Assembly: GCF_022063185.1 (NCBI RefSeq)
Contig: NZ_CP091913.1
Span: forward strand, 1,674,001-1,738,000
DNA length: 64,000 bases
DNA from: Nostoc sp. UHCC 0870
Lineage (GTDB): Bacteria; Cyanobacteriota; Cyanobacteriia; Cyanobacteriales; Nostocaceae
Direction of reading: 5' to 3'
Shown here: positions 1 to 10,100 of the stretch, piece by piece
Layout of the letters: each line of letters opens with the position of its first letter
How positions within the stretch are numbered: the stretch's first letter is position 1
Translations under genes and position numbers: made by a program
Notes under the pieces: model-generated
Databases searched by the model: none
What the model saw: only the letters and a program-made list of their open reading frames with translations
What the model was told of the DNA's origin: nothing

Positions 1-426
1 TCTTAAGTTAGCACCTGTGAAGTCAGTCCCAATCAGGTTAGCATTAACAATAGTAGCCCCCCTTAGATCCGCCTCACTCAAGTTAGAGCCAATGAGGGTA
101 GTCTGGCTCAAATTGGCTTGGGTAAGTATAGCCTGGCTCAAATTCGCCACACTCAAATGAGCCGCACTCAGATTAGCTTCGCTGAGTTTGGCTTGATGGA
201 GATTAGCACTACTGAGGTTAGCATAGCTGAGGTTGGCACGCACGAGTAAAGCATGACTTAAATCAACTCTGCTAAAGTTTACCCCCTGGAGGTTTGCCCC
301 TCGGAGGTTATGTTTTTGCAGGTTGGCGGTACTGAGGTCTGGTTCAATTTGGGGATTTGTTGTTCTCCACTCAATCCATCGAACTGCACCAGCTTGCAAC
401 AAAGCTAGATGCTCTATATTTGCCAT
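1..426 (-). CDS. Pentapeptide-repeat protein (3' part outside window)
   Basis: Read on the minus strand from ATG at 424-426, preceded by a GGAGA ribosome site at 431-435. The frame stays open to base 1, so the C-terminus lies outside the window. The protein starts MANIEHLALLQAGAVRW, a leader typical of cyanobacterial pentapeptide-repeat proteins, and after about 30 residues becomes a run of A(N/D)Lxx units (ANLQG, ANLSY and similar) that continues to the edge. Such repeats fold as a right-handed quadrilateral beta helix. Their cellular role is usually unknown, and nothing here suggests a specific partner. It is transcribed away from ccmP-side repeats at 470-640. Confidence 0.85.
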   Translation of the reverse strand, partial: MANIEHLALLQAGAVRWIEWRTTNPQIEPDLSTANLQKHNLRGANLQGVNFSRVDLSHALLVRANLSYANLSSANLHQAKLSEANLSAAHLSVANLSQAILTQANLSQTTLIGSNLSEADLRGATIVNANLIGTDFTGANLR

Positions 427-469
427 TTGCTCTCCTTTATCGGAAAAAGTTAGGTTTAATACCTCGCCC

Positions 470-640
470 CTGGTGGGCGTTCGCGTTAGCGTCTCGTAGA
501 GAAAAAAGCCTTGTTTCCCTTGGCGCAGCCTCTCGTAGAGAAGGTAGGTAAAAACCTCGCCCCTTGTGGGTGGCTGAAGTTTAATTGCGAATTGCGTTAG
601 CGGAGCGGGACGTTAGTCCATTGCGAATTGCGAATTGAGT
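470..640. repeat. Dispersed cyanobacterial repeat tract
   Basis: Intergenic stretch with two copies of a CTCTCGTAGAGAA palindromic core (near 503 and 530) and two copies of an ATTGCGAATTGCG-type direct repeat (about 584-596 and 619-636). The segment GCGCAGCCTCTCGTAGAGAA recurs near 45586, upstream of the NRPS cluster. It looks like the small palindromic repeats common between Nostoc genes. No gene is seen in it. Confidence 0.7.
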
Positions 641-1282
641 TTATTCCTGGCGACCAATCTGGGAACTAGTTCGCCCAGCTACATTTTCAATTGCTGCTTT
701 AGCACCAGCTGCACCAGCAAGGATATCGCGTTCGTATCCACCCAAGTACAGCCTGCCAAAACTCCCGACAGCTTGCACTTCCAGGATATTAATCATTGCT
801 GCTTTTTCTGCTTCATTAGCAGCTAGGGCAGCATAAGCAGCAGGTTCAACTTCTAAGACATATAATGTTTGTCCAGCTAATAGTAGCTGTCCTCGGCGCG
901 TCCGGTTGATGAGTTGTGCTTGGTAAGCATCTATATTACGGATAATCTGGCTAGAAACTACACGAGGTTTGAGACATTCCTCTTTTTTGACTCCCAGCAT
1001 TGCCAAAATCGCCTGACCTGCGGCTCGTGTTTCTCCTTGAGAACCTGAATGTATTTCTAATAGACCGTATAATCTTTCCACTACCTGCACTCCAGGACGA
1101 ACGGAGGCAGCTTTAAGGGCGACATCTGTAATCCGATTAATTTCGATACCAGGAGAGATTTCAATCCATAGAGACGTATCACCTGGTAATGGTAAAAAAC
1201 CTGGGGCTACTGTTCCTATATATGCGGCGTGTTGTGGTTGCAGGCTGTCGAGAAATACGAAACTGCGTAGTTCTATTCCCAA
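641..1282 (-). CDS. ccmP: Carboxysome shell protein CcmP (tandem BMC)
   Basis: A 213-residue protein made of two bacterial-microcompartment domains in tandem: roughly residues 1-105 ([20 protein letters not shown]) and 106-210 ([20 protein letters not shown], then [15 protein letters not shown]). Length and sequence match CcmP of beta-cyanobacteria, which forms stacked trimeric pseudohexamers with a gated central pore in the beta-carboxysome shell and is thought to pass larger metabolites such as RuBP and 3-PGA. The start is TTG (1280-1282). A TGA lies just upstream in frame and GGAG sits 8-9 bases before the TTG, so no ATG alternative exists. It stands alone, away from the main ccm operon, as is usual for ccmP. 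Confidence 0.93.
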   Translation of the reverse strand: MGIELRSFVFLDSLQPQHAAYIGTVAPGFLPLPGDTSLWIEISPGIEINRITDVALKAASVRPGVQVVERLYGLLEIHSGSQGETRAAGQAILAMLGVKKEECLKPRVVSSQIIRNIDAYQAQLINRTRRGQLLLAGQTLYVLEVEPAAYAALAANEAEKAAMINILEVQAVGSFGRLYLGGYERDILAGAAGAKAAIENVAGRTSSQIGRQE

Positions 1283-1380
1283 AGTGATGCTCTCCAGTCA
1301 TGAAGGTAAAGTTATATTTCGCACAGGTAACTTTAAATTACCACAAGCCTGGATACTGTCTCAGTTTTTCCTTGATTGAC

Positions 1381-1426
1381 AGGTGATAGGTGATAGGTGA
1401 CAGGTGACAGGTGACAGGTGACAGGG
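1381..1426. repeat. Heptameric short tandem repeat (AGGTGAC/AGGTGAT)
   Basis: Six perfect-register heptamers, two AGGTGAT followed by four AGGTGAC, ending in AGGGG. The reverse-complement unit TGTCACC occurs four times at 34201-34228. This is the STRR class typical of heterocystous cyanobacteria. It lies upstream of ccmP. Confidence 0.9.
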
Positions 1427-1526
1427 GAAGCGGGGGGAGAAGTTATTCAATAGACCTGCCTTGGAAATAGGGAGTGGGGAGTAGGGAAAATAAATTTTCA
1501 TTGCTCCTTGTGAGTGCAATTCATGG

Positions 1527-1639
1527 AGTCTCTTGCATAAATGCTGAGGCTGTCATGTTGAGCGAAGCGAAACATCTCAAAGATTATACATTTCATTCAC
1601 AATTACACATCTCATTTTCGGACTTTTGCAAGAGGTCTA
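1527..1639. mobile_element. MITE-like element, copy 1
   Basis: About 110 bp, nearly identical to 43786-43900. Copy 2 has perfect 13-bp terminal inverted repeats TAGACCTCTTGCA / TGCAAGAGGTCTA. In this copy the right end is intact (ending 1639) and the left end has drifted (AGTCTCTTGCA). The shared centre is GTCATGTTGAGCGAAGCGAA. There is no coding capacity, so it is a non-autonomous element mobilised by a transposase elsewhere. Confidence 0.8.
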
Positions 1640-1708
1640 ATTTTGAATTTTGACCATTCACTTCGTTCGAGGGCAAGATTTTGAATTGATTTATATGACC
1701 AATCTGAA

Positions 1709-4354
1709 TTACTTGTTTGCTTCCTCTTTACTATGAAGAAGTTCTGTGGCTTTATCAGCAGATAGAGGTCTGTGGAAAAAGAACCCTTGGACATCTTCAC
1801 AATTGATAGATTTTAAGAAATCCAGTTCTTCTTGTTTTTCGACTCCTTCGGCGGTGAGCTTTAATCCTAAGCTTCTACCTAAAGTCACGATCGCCTTAAC
1901 AATGTGAGCTACTCTAGTATCGGTGGTCAACTCTCGGATGAAGGAACTGTCAATTTTGAGATTGTGCAGTGGTAAAAGTTGTAGCCGTGAGAGGGAGGAA
2001 TGACCTGTACCGAAGTCATCAATGGAAAGATGAACGCCCATCTTTTCCAACTCATACAAAACCTTTTTAGTAAAATCTATATCTTCAATCGCTGTTGATT
2101 CTGTAATTTCTAACTCTAAAAATCGGGCTTCTAATCCAGTTTCTGCTAAAATTTGGGCAATAATTTCTACCAATTTGGGTTGGTGAAATTGCTTAGGAGA
2201 TAAATTCACCGCAATTGTTAAAGCAGGTAATCCTGCGTCTTGCCAAGCTCGATTTTGAAGGCACGCTGTCCGTAATACCCATTCCCCAAGAGGAATAATT
2301 AATCCACTTTCTTCAGCTAAGGGAATAAAAACACTCGGTGCTACTACCCCCATCTCTGGATGTTGCCAACGCAACAGTGCTTCCATCCCAGTGATTTTGT
2401 TGTTGTGAATGTTTACTTGGGGCTGGTAGTAAACTATGAATTCTTGACGTTCTAGAGCATAGCGTAAGTTTTTCTCTAGATTTAAAAGATCGGGAGTTTT
2501 GGAACTTAAGGATGTGGTGTAATACTGATAATTATTTCGTCCCTCATCTTTGGCATGATATAAAGCTGCATCTGCGTGTTGAATGAGTTTTTCGGCATCA
2601 GAGCTATGTTCATCTAGCAAGGCTATGCCTAAGCTAGCACTCACGTAAAGTTCGTGTCCTTCCAAATAAAAAACGCTCTCGAAAGACTTCAAAATTCTCC
2701 AAGCTACCTGAGTCACTTCTTCCAGATAATTAATCCGGGGTAGCAGGATGGTAAATTCATCTCCTCCCCAACGGGCAACAGTGTCTCCACTTCTCAGGGA
2801 TAGTTCTAATCTTTGTGCTACACTTTGTAGCAGGCGATCGCCTAATGTATGACCTAATGTGTCATTTATCATTTTGAAGCGGTCAAGATCCAAAAACATC
2901 ACGGCTAGACTTTCGCTACTACGTGTGGCGTTGGCTAGGGCTTTAGCCAGTAATTGATCGAATAGCAAGCGGTTGGGTAATCCCGTTAATAAATCATGGA
3001 GGGCTTGGTAGCGAATTTTCTCTTCTACCTGCTGACGATGCCAAGCACCACTGATACTAGCGGCCATTGTCAATAGTGTAGACTCTTCATGCTTAGACCA
3101 AATACGTTCTTGGGTACAATCTGCCAAGCCGAGATAACCCCAAAACTGTTCTTCTAAACGCAGGGGTACTAACAGTAAGGATTGAATCCCATCTCGTGTT
3201 AAAAGTTCTTGTTCGGTGGCGGGAAATTCACTGGTAATGCCATTAATTGACTGTCCGTTAGAGAGGATGGTGTACCAACGTGATAAAGCAGGCGAGTTAT
3301 AAAGCTGATTTTGCCAGTGATGTCGGGCAGATTCCAGGGGGGAGCGAGTCCATTCACATTGCATACTCACAGATATTTCCCCTGTCAGAGGATGAAAATG
3401 ATTTTTAAATAAATAAGCGCGATCTGCGACGGCTGCTATACCTAACACAGCTAAAGCTTTTTCAACCCCCGTTTCATAATCCATTTCTACGAGCAAGTAA
3501 TTAGCTGCTTCTGCTACTGCTTGTAACAAGCGATCGCGCTGGTAAAGTTCCAATTCGGCTTGTTTTTGCTCAGTAATATCTCTTGTTATATAAGTTCTAA
3601 TTAAATCACTTTCAGGGAGGAAATGCACTGATTGTTCAAAAACTTTTTGACCAAATTTGATTTCCCGGACAAAAGAGTTAACTTGCTGATTTTTTACCTC
3701 TGTTAGTATGCCTTCCAGAACAGGATGATGCTTTCCCAGTTCTCTTAATCGAGGAAATTGCAAAGTGGCAGCAGGGTTAAGATAAATTAAATTACCCTCT
3801 AAATCTGTCTCAATAATGGGATTGGGAATGAGTTCTGGGAAAGAGGCTAGGCGAGCTAGAGCAGTGTCACCTGCTCCTTCAAAATCAGGATCTACTACTA
3901 GGGTTTGAAAAGGAGTGACAGGATTAGATTGGTCAGTCAAAAAATCAGAGAGGTTTTCTGCATTGGCTGATTCGTAAAAGGCTTGTTCGGAAAGGTTAGA
4001 TATAGCATAATACTTGGCCTGAGCTTGATTACTGCCGAAGTGGATGATATCTCCATGTCTGAGATTATGGGAGATACATCTTTCTCCATTGACAATCAAA
4101 CCATTAGTGCTTCCTTGTCCTTTGAAGTTACCATCAATAATCCGAAAGCCATATTGTTCAGTTCCGGGAACTGTGACCCGCAATAAAATTGCATGTTGTC
4201 TTGATACTGAGCGAGAATTAAGGACAATAGCATTGCCTTTATGCCGTCCCACAGAATATGTAGTTTCTTGCAATAGGATAGTGCGTTGCCCCTGCAAATC
4301 GTGGACAACTAATAGGTGACGTATTTTTTCCCGCTCTTTAACAGTCATCACCAT
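1709..4354 (-). CDS. FHA-PAS-GAF-GGDEF-EAL cyclic-di-GMP enzyme
   Basis: 881 residues, soluble. An FHA domain (about 25-115; SVGRHKGNAIVL, SRQHA, GSTNGL) should bind phosphothreonine peptides. PAS covers about 170-270 and GAF about 275-440. GGDEF spans about 450-610, with the intact catalytic motif GGDEF at 530 and an inhibitory I-site RSGD at 521-524. EAL spans about 630-870, with MEALLRW near 658 and DDFGTG intact. It could therefore both make and degrade c-di-GMP; which activity dominates cannot be told from sequence. The first ATG (4354) directly abuts GAGG, whereas the third codon ATG (4348) has GAGG at 7 bases, so translation may begin at 4348. FHA input hints at coupling to Ser/Thr kinases such as the one at 7149-12560. 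Confidence 0.92.
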   Translation of the reverse strand: MVMTVKEREKIRHLLVVHDLQGQRTILLQETTYSVGRHKGNAIVLNSRSVSRQHAILLRVTVPGTEQYGFRIIDGNFKGQGSTNGLIVNGERCISHNLRHGDIIHFGSNQAQAKYYAISNLSEQAFYESANAENLSDFLTDQSNPVTPFQTLVVDPDFEGAGDTALARLASFPELIPNPIIETDLEGNLIYLNPAATLQFPRLRELGKHHPVLEGILTEVKNQQVNSFVREIKFGQKVFEQSVHFLPESDLIRTYITRDITEQKQAELELYQRDRLLQAVAEAANYLLVEMDYETGVEKALAVLGIAAVADRAYLFKNHFHPLTGEISVSMQCEWTRSPLESARHHWQNQLYNSPALSRWYTILSNGQSINGITSEFPATEQELLTRDGIQSLLLVPLRLEEQFWGYLGLADCTQERIWSKHEESTLLTMAASISGAWHRQQVEEKIRYQALHDLLTGLPNRLLFDQLLAKALANATRSSESLAVMFLDLDRFKMINDTLGHTLGDRLLQSVAQRLELSLRSGDTVARWGGDEFTILLPRINYLEEVTQVAWRILKSFESVFYLEGHELYVSASLGIALLDEHSSDAEKLIQHADAALYHAKDEGRNNYQYYTTSLSSKTPDLLNLEKNLRYALERQEFIVYYQPQVNIHNNKITGMEALLRWQHPEMGVVAPSVFIPLAEESGLIIPLGEWVLRTACLQNRAWQDAGLPALTIAVNLSPKQFHQPKLVEIIAQILAETGLEARFLELEITESTAIEDIDFTKKVLYELEKMGVHLSIDDFGTGHSSLSRLQLLPLHNLKIDSSFIRELTTDTRVAHIVKAIVTLGRSLGLKLTAEGVEKQEELDFLKSINCEDVQGFFFHRPLSADKATELLHSKEEANK

Positions 4355-4687
4355 TCCTCACATTCTGATATCTTGGAATCTTAAAATTTAAAAAATATGA
4401 TAATTTCAACAAGTTTTAATTTTTGAATTTTAGAAAAGCTATTTGCTTAAAACAACTACAATCTGTGAGGAAACCGATGTTTTTCTCAATAGGCTACCGT
4501 ATAGAAATTAAGATGCTCATTTGCTAGCTGGTCTTATCATTATAAATGTTGTCAATTTTTTTCCTTGATAACGGCAATATGGGGAAACTTAAGTTTAAAT
4601 TTTCCTAATCATTCAGGATACTATTAATGAAGTAAATTATACACAGTATAATTACTAGTTTTTAAGAATAAAAGTGTAGCCCCTGGC
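4355..4687. other. AT-rich intergenic region
   Basis: 333 bp between the GGDEF-EAL gene and the insertion sequence. It must hold the promoter of the minus-strand gene. No gene, hairpin or clear operator was recognised. Confidence 0.5.
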
Positions 4688-4773
4688 TAGGGTGTTGACT
4701 TTGGGTATCTTATGATGATATTTCTTCATACAGGATAGACACCTAAAAATATCAAATTGAGGTTGGGTGGTTA

Positions 4774-5019
4774 ATGAATAAATTAAAAAGTTCCTCCAGC
4801 CGATTAATTCGTCTGTTTAAACAAAGTAGAGAGAATTGGAAAGAGATAGCCCTTGAGAGACAAAAAAAGCTCAGAGCATTAGAAGTAAAAGTTAGGGATT
4901 TATTGCTCTCAAGAGAGAATTGGAAAACACGGGCGATGAAAGCAGAAAAAGAACTACGTATCCTTCATACCAATTTGGTTGATGGACAAAAAAAGGGGAA
5001 GAAAATTCCGAAAAAATAG
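4774..5019 (+). CDS. IS OrfA, coiled-coil protein
   Basis: 81 residues, highly charged and almost entirely predicted helix, containing the repeated motif SRENWK (about residues 18-23 and 46-51). The pattern of spaced SRxxWK repeats is familiar from N-terminal coiled-coil segments of cyanobacterial transposases. It likely forms the oligomerisation part of the transposase rather than acting alone. It ends TAG at 5017-5019, and OrfB starts two bases later in the -1 frame. A slippery heptamer near the end (4989-4995) would fuse it to OrfB. Confidence 0.8.
   Translation: MNKLKSSSSRLIRLFKQSRENWKEIALERQKKLRALEVKVRDLLLSRENWKTRAMKAEKELRILHTNLVDGQKKGKKIPKK
4989..4995 (+). promoter_or_regulatory. Probable -1 programmed frameshift site
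   Basis: OrfA codons read CAA AAA AAG, giving the heptamer A AAA AAG, the strongest bacterial -1 slippery sequence. The -1 frame is open from 4983 through the OrfB start, so one slip yields an OrfA-OrfB fusion. A small GGAA/TTCC hairpin can form just downstream (about 4997-5009). GGGG directly after the slip site is seen; whether it stimulates slipping is inference. Confidence 0.65.
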
Positions 5020-5021
5020 AG

Positions 5022-6314
5022 ATGGTGGCAGCGTTCGGGCATCAATATAGCGTTCAAACAGTACAAAAAGCCATACAACAAAGCATTGATTCTGGAAGTA
5101 GCTTACGAGGAGTTGAGAATAACTTGAAGTGGGAAGCATCGGCGGAGGAAGTAAAAACTCCCTGCTTCAGTAGTGTGAGAAGTTGGTTAGGAAGAATTGG
5201 TTTATATGAACTACAACGAGCCAAAGAATACCGAAGTGATTGGGTGTTTATTATAGACCTAACAGTAGAATTAGGAAAGCAAAAGTGTTTGGTGGTTTTG
5301 GGAGTATCTCAACAATACTTAGAATCGGAAGTTTTCCCATCAAAAAGAGGATTAAAACACCATGATGTTCAAGTATTAGCACTGGAAATCATGGATTCGA
5401 CCAGAGGAGAATTGATTGAACAAAAGCTTTGTGAACTAACTACTAAAGTGGGCTGCCCAGTACAAATAATAGCAGATCATGGTAGTGACATTGAAAAAGG
5501 AATTAAGCTTTACATACAAAAATATCCAGATGTAGTTTATACGTATGATGTAACTCATGCAATGGCTTTATTACTCAAACATGAGCTAGCTAATTCCGAA
5601 AAATATCAATCTTTTATTCAAAAATGTAATCAGTGTCGGCATCAACTTCAACAAACCGAATTAGCCTTTATATCTCCACCATCGCAACGCTCTCAATGTC
5701 GTTATTTCAATGTAGAGAAGTTGATTAATTGGGCAGAGAAACTGTTGAAATGTCCAATTGAGACTTTATTAAAATTAGCAGAAACTTCTGACCCGGACAT
5801 TTTCAATCAAAAATTAATTATGAAGTTTGGATGGTTAAAAGATTATCAAGAAGACATCCGGATTTGGAGTCAAATGGTGATGATGACCAGAGCCTTAGAA
5901 ATTCAACTTAAACAAAACGGTATTAATCAAGAATCTCTAGCTGAATTCCAGTTAAAAAACAATTCAACATTTCTGGATATAACTTTCCCACAAAATATTT
6001 GGTTATATATAAAAACTGAAATCGAACAGATTCCCAAGGATAAAACTTTTTTGGCAGCTTCTGATATCATTGAATCTATTTTTGGTAAATACAAACATTT
6101 TTCCTCTAGATGCCCTCTCAAACAGATAGGTCAGATGATTTTAAGCATTTGTTTATGTACGATGAATTTGACCACATCTGTGGTTAAACAGGCATTAGAA
6201 AATGTTCGCTATATAGACCTTAAGGATTGGTCATCTCAAGTTTTTGGTCAGTCCATGCTCTCGAAAAGAAAAATCGTATTTTCGACCTTAGATAACGACG
6301 CAGAATTTGTATGA
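5022..6314 (+). CDS. IS transposase (OrfB), DDE type
   Basis: 430 residues. Candidate catalytic acidic residues are D in FIIDLTVELGK (near residue 75), D in IIADHGSDIEKG (near 150) and E in SDIIESIFGKYK (near 350), with a histidine-rich DVTHAMALLL segment between. This spacing fits an RNase H-fold DDE transposase. The ATG at 5022 has no good ribosome site and the upstream frame is open, so the functional protein is probably the OrfA-OrfB frameshift product of about 500 residues, with OrfB alone possibly made by translational coupling. It is the only protein between the inverted repeats besides OrfA. Confidence 0.85.
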   Translation: MVAAFGHQYSVQTVQKAIQQSIDSGSSLRGVENNLKWEASAEEVKTPCFSSVRSWLGRIGLYELQRAKEYRSDWVFIIDLTVELGKQKCLVVLGVSQQYLESEVFPSKRGLKHHDVQVLALEIMDSTRGELIEQKLCELTTKVGCPVQIIADHGSDIEKGIKLYIQKYPDVVYTYDVTHAMALLLKHELANSEKYQSFIQKCNQCRHQLQQTELAFISPPSQRSQCRYFNVEKLINWAEKLLKCPIETLLKLAETSDPDIFNQKLIMKFGWLKDYQEDIRIWSQMVMMTRALEIQLKQNGINQESLAEFQLKNNSTFLDITFPQNIWLYIKTEIEQIPKDKTFLAASDIIESIFGKYKHFSSRCPLKQIGQMILSICLCTMNLTTSVVKQALENVRYIDLKDWSSQVFGQSMLSKRKIVFSTLDNDAEFV

Positions 6315-6506
6315 ACTTTTTTTAATGCTTTTCCTACAAAGTCAACACCCTAGCCCCTGGCTGCAAGATTTTTTTAAACATCACTGTGATGATATAAAAT
6401 CCAAATTTAGTTAGGTTTAATGTAAAAGCTTTTTCAGAAAAAATTAGCATAGATAAATTTGGGTTTCCTAGCTAATAGAAAATAATTACCCTAGACATTT
6501 ATAACT

Positions 6507-7088
6507 TTATAACTTAGGATTTTTATTTTGTGCTACTGAATTGATAGTTTGCTCAATTCGCTTCATCCTTGTTTCTGGACGTTTAGCATTGGCAATCCAG
6601 GAGAGGATATTCTTTTTAGTTGAGTTGCTGAATGCTGCAAAATATTGATTAGCGTCTGCATTTGCGGCTAATGCTTGCTGTAAGTCATCGGGGATGATTA
6701 ATGCTTCTATGGCATCTAAACTAGTCCATGAACCGTTTTGTTTGGCTGCTGTAATTTTTGCCAACCCAGCCTCATTCATCAAACCTTGTTCGATGAGTTC
6801 TGCGATATATTGCTTATTTAATTTTGACCAGACACTTTTCGGTTTACGAGGCGTAAATATTTGCATATAACGGTCTGCATCTAAGGATTTAACTTTACTA
6901 TCAATCCAACCAAAACATAAGGCTTCTTTAACGGCTTCACTATATTTAATGCTGGGTTGACCACTTTTTACTTTGTAATAAATTAGCCATATACCAATAT
7001 AATTTTGATGGTTATTCTCCAACCATTCCCGCCATGCTTGGCGATTTGGGGCATGAAAAGTTTCTAGTTGGTTATCGAAGTTAGCCAT
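6507..7088 (-). CDS. YdeI/OmpD-associated family protein
   Basis: About 193 residues. It starts MANFDNQLETFHAPNRQAWR, carries ALCFGWIDSKVKSLDADRY around 60-80 and FTPRKPKSVWSKLN around 85-98, and ends with an AFSNSTKKNILSWIANAKRP helix typical of the YdeI family (C-terminal OmdA domain). Family members have been linked to resistance to bacteriocins or peptides, but the biochemical role is not established. An upstream GTG (7098-7100) is in frame, but the ATG at 7086-7088 matches the family start better. It is a single gene between the IS and the large kinase. Confidence 0.8.
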   Translation of the reverse strand: MANFDNQLETFHAPNRQAWREWLENNHQNYIGIWLIYYKVKSGQPSIKYSEAVKEALCFGWIDSKVKSLDADRYMQIFTPRKPKSVWSKLNKQYIAELIEQGLMNEAGLAKITAAKQNGSWTSLDAIEALIIPDDLQQALAANADANQYFAAFSNSTKKNILSWIANAKRPETRMKRIEQTINSVAQNKNPKL

Positions 7089-7148
7089 AAAGTTTCCCAC
7101 AATCTTTGCACCCCACAGGTCGCTTCTAAACTACCCAAGGGCAATTCC

Positions 7149-10100
7149 CTAAGCAATTGGCAATGTTAATAAGAACTCAGTTCCCATACCTAGTGTAGAG
7201 TTAACCGCGATCGCTCCTCCATGTTTCTCCACGATAATTTGCTGGGCGATCGCCAATCCTAAACCCGTTCCTTTGCCTACTCCTTTTGTGGTGAAGAGGT
7301 GATCGAAAATTCGTGCTTTTACATCTTCTGGTATTCCGTTACCATTATCACTGATGGCAATTTTGACCTGTTCACCTGCAACCGTTGTCTGAATTGTAAT
7401 TCGACTGGTTTTGGCTTCAATCTCAGTAAAACTACATCCCTGATTCGATTCATCCAACGCATCGATCGCATTGGCCAGAATATTCATAAATACCTGATTT
7501 AATTGACCGGGAAAGCATTTCACATGGGGAATATTACCGTATTCGGTGACAACTTCAATGGCTGGGCGGTGTTCGTTGGCTTTGAGGCGATGACGCAAAA
7601 TCAGTAGGGTACTATCGATACCTTCATGTAGGTTAAAGGGCTGCTTTTGGTCGCTGTCGGTGCGGGAGAATGTACGCAAACTTCTACTGATAGCTTTGAT
7701 GCGATCGCCTCCATCTTTCATCGCCTTGATGAGTTTTGGCAAATCTTCCCGCAGATATTCCAGGTCAATCGTCTCTAGTTCATCTTCAATTTCAGTACCG
7801 GGTTGGGGAAATTTATCACGGTATAGGTCAATCACTCCCAACAGGTCATTAACATATTCTTGCGCTGCACCAATATTACCAACAATGCAGCCGACGGGAT
7901 TATTAATTTCGTGAGCAACGCCTGCAACTAAGTTACCCAAAGCAGACATTTTTTCGTTCTGCACCATCTGCACTTGCGCTTGCTGAAGATCCTCTAAAGT
8001 ATGTTGCACCTGACGATAGAGACGAGCATTTTCGAGGGCGATTACGGCTTGGCTAGAGAGGAATTTGAGAACCAGGAGGCGATCGCTGTTAAACACGTTA
8101 CTGGTAACTTGATTTTCGAGGTACAAAATGCCGATTAAATGACCCTGATTAATTAACGGCAAACATAGCACGCTTTTGGGCTGATGCTGATGAAGATAAT
8201 TGCTGATCATACCAGGTAGATCAGTTTTTAGATCATGGATGACAACTGTTTCTAAGGTATTTTTGACGTAGTGAATCAGCTTCACAGGAACGCTAGGATT
8301 GTTTTCCAGGGGAACAGATTGTAAGGTGCTTTGCTCATAGTTAGCTATCACTCGTACCTGCAATTTGCCCTCTTGACACAGCATCAAAGCACAGTAATCA
8401 GCCCCAGAATTTTCCAGCATGGTCTGAGTCAAGGTTTGCAGTAATTTATCTAGTTGAATAGTGCTAGACATTGCTTGAGATACTTGCAGCAGTCCAGTAA
8501 AATCGAACATATGGTTAATGCTGGTGCTGGAAGAACTCTGGTTACGGGTGGAGTGGAGGTCGTAAGCAGAAGTCGCAATGCTGGCGAAGGTTTCTAAAAT
8601 GCTCAGGGGCTGAGTAGTTTGTTGTAGTATGGGGCGCAGCAGTTGCGGATAACGGGTTTCTAAATCATCAGTTTTGGCTAGGCTACCCCAATGAGCGTAG
8701 CAGTAATAGGCTTCCTGCATATAGCCTGCGGCAACTTTTTCTTTGCCCCATTGTAGGTAGAATTTAGCCGCAAGTTCGTTAGCTAGGGCGGCTTCTTGGA
8801 TGTAACCGTTGGTTTTGGCCAGGGCGATCGCTTGGTCGTATAGGTCTATTGCAGCTATTTTGTCTTCTAAAACTCGATATCTTTCAGCTTCCACTAAATA
8901 GAACTTATGTTGATAATTTATAGGAGCATAGCCTGCCCATTTTTGCATTTTTTGTTGATTGTTTGTAATCTTCTCTAAGTAATTAGATTGTTGATCAGCA
9001 TCCAATTTTGGATATAAAGAAAGCATACTCAGAGATTGATAGAAATTCTTCAACGGCACAATCAATAAACCAGCCGCGCCCTGTTCATACTCTTCAAATA
9101 GACTGGCGTATTCAATAGCTGCTTGATCTGCACCAAACAAATAAGCTAAAAATGATTTAGCCAAATAAACGTAACAAATTCCATTGGTATTGCGACTCTG
9201 AATTAACGAGGGGAGCGTTACTATTTCGTCAAAACATTCACCAACTAGCATTTGAGGATTATCAGCCTTAGCTCTTAAATTCATGACAGTTTGTCGCCAT
9301 GTATTACCCCAAATTAAAGATACATCTTGTTTAATATCCTGCATTAAAGAGCAATACTTATTAGCCTCAGCTTCGGCAAATTCTAGATTGTTCCCTGTCC
9401 AAAATAAAAATTGAGCATAACAATTTGCACAATAACCAACATATTCTAAATCACCAGTTTCTAGACCAGTTTTCAGACCTTCTAAAAATATATCTAAAGT
9501 GGAGTTAATGCTATCTTGCCAATGTTTAATAAATAGCCCAAAGGTCAGATAAACTTTACTTTTTAATTCTTCGGCATTAAACTTTTCCAAAATTGTCATA
9601 GCTAGCTGGCCGAATTGATAGCCATCTGTAATTTCTTCCGATGCACACAAAAATAATCCATACAGACTGTAGGCGATCGCAGATTGGGGAGAGTTACCAT
9701 ATTGAATACAGATTTTCACCATTGTGAATATCTTTAAAGGTAACAGCATGGGTTTGGCAAGATAAATAGGGGCAAATAAACCACATAAAATTCTTAAGGC
9801 TGCACCTTGCTGTAAATCACTCAGTTCTGGTAAATTTACTAAGTCTTCAATTAAACGTTCGCCAAATAGCGACTTCAATCGACCATGTTCAGCGATGATG
9901 GTTTCCATATCGCCATCTTCGGGAAAATCGATACCCAGTAAACCTAAAACTTCTCTACCTATATTGATTGCTTCTATAAGTTTATTTTGAGCAGTATAAG
10001 CCTGAATTTGAATCTCGTAAGCTTTAATTTTATCTAAGGTATGTTCGGTGTGTATAAGTATTTCTTTAACTAGAAATTCGGAGGTAGGAAAATTTGTGTT

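Larger units (their letters stand above)
4688..6352 (+). mobile_element. Complete insertion sequence, 1,665 bp
   Basis: Perfect 16-bp terminal inverted repeats TAGGGTGTTGACTTTG (4688-4703) and its complement (6337-6352). They are flanked by an exact 9-bp target duplication GCCCCTGGC at 4679-4687 and 6353-6361. The target itself is a small imperfect palindrome. Two ORFs inside encode a coiled-coil protein and a DDE-type transposase. Intact ends, exact target duplication and open frames indicate recent insertion and probable activity. I do not assign an IS family: the 9-bp duplication fits several. Confidence 0.93.

Noticed and set aside
1381..1426. Possible CRISPR-like array
   Set aside because: Units are 7 bp with no spacers; this is a heptameric tandem repeat, as are 34201-34228 and 39256-39326. 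No cas genes in the window.
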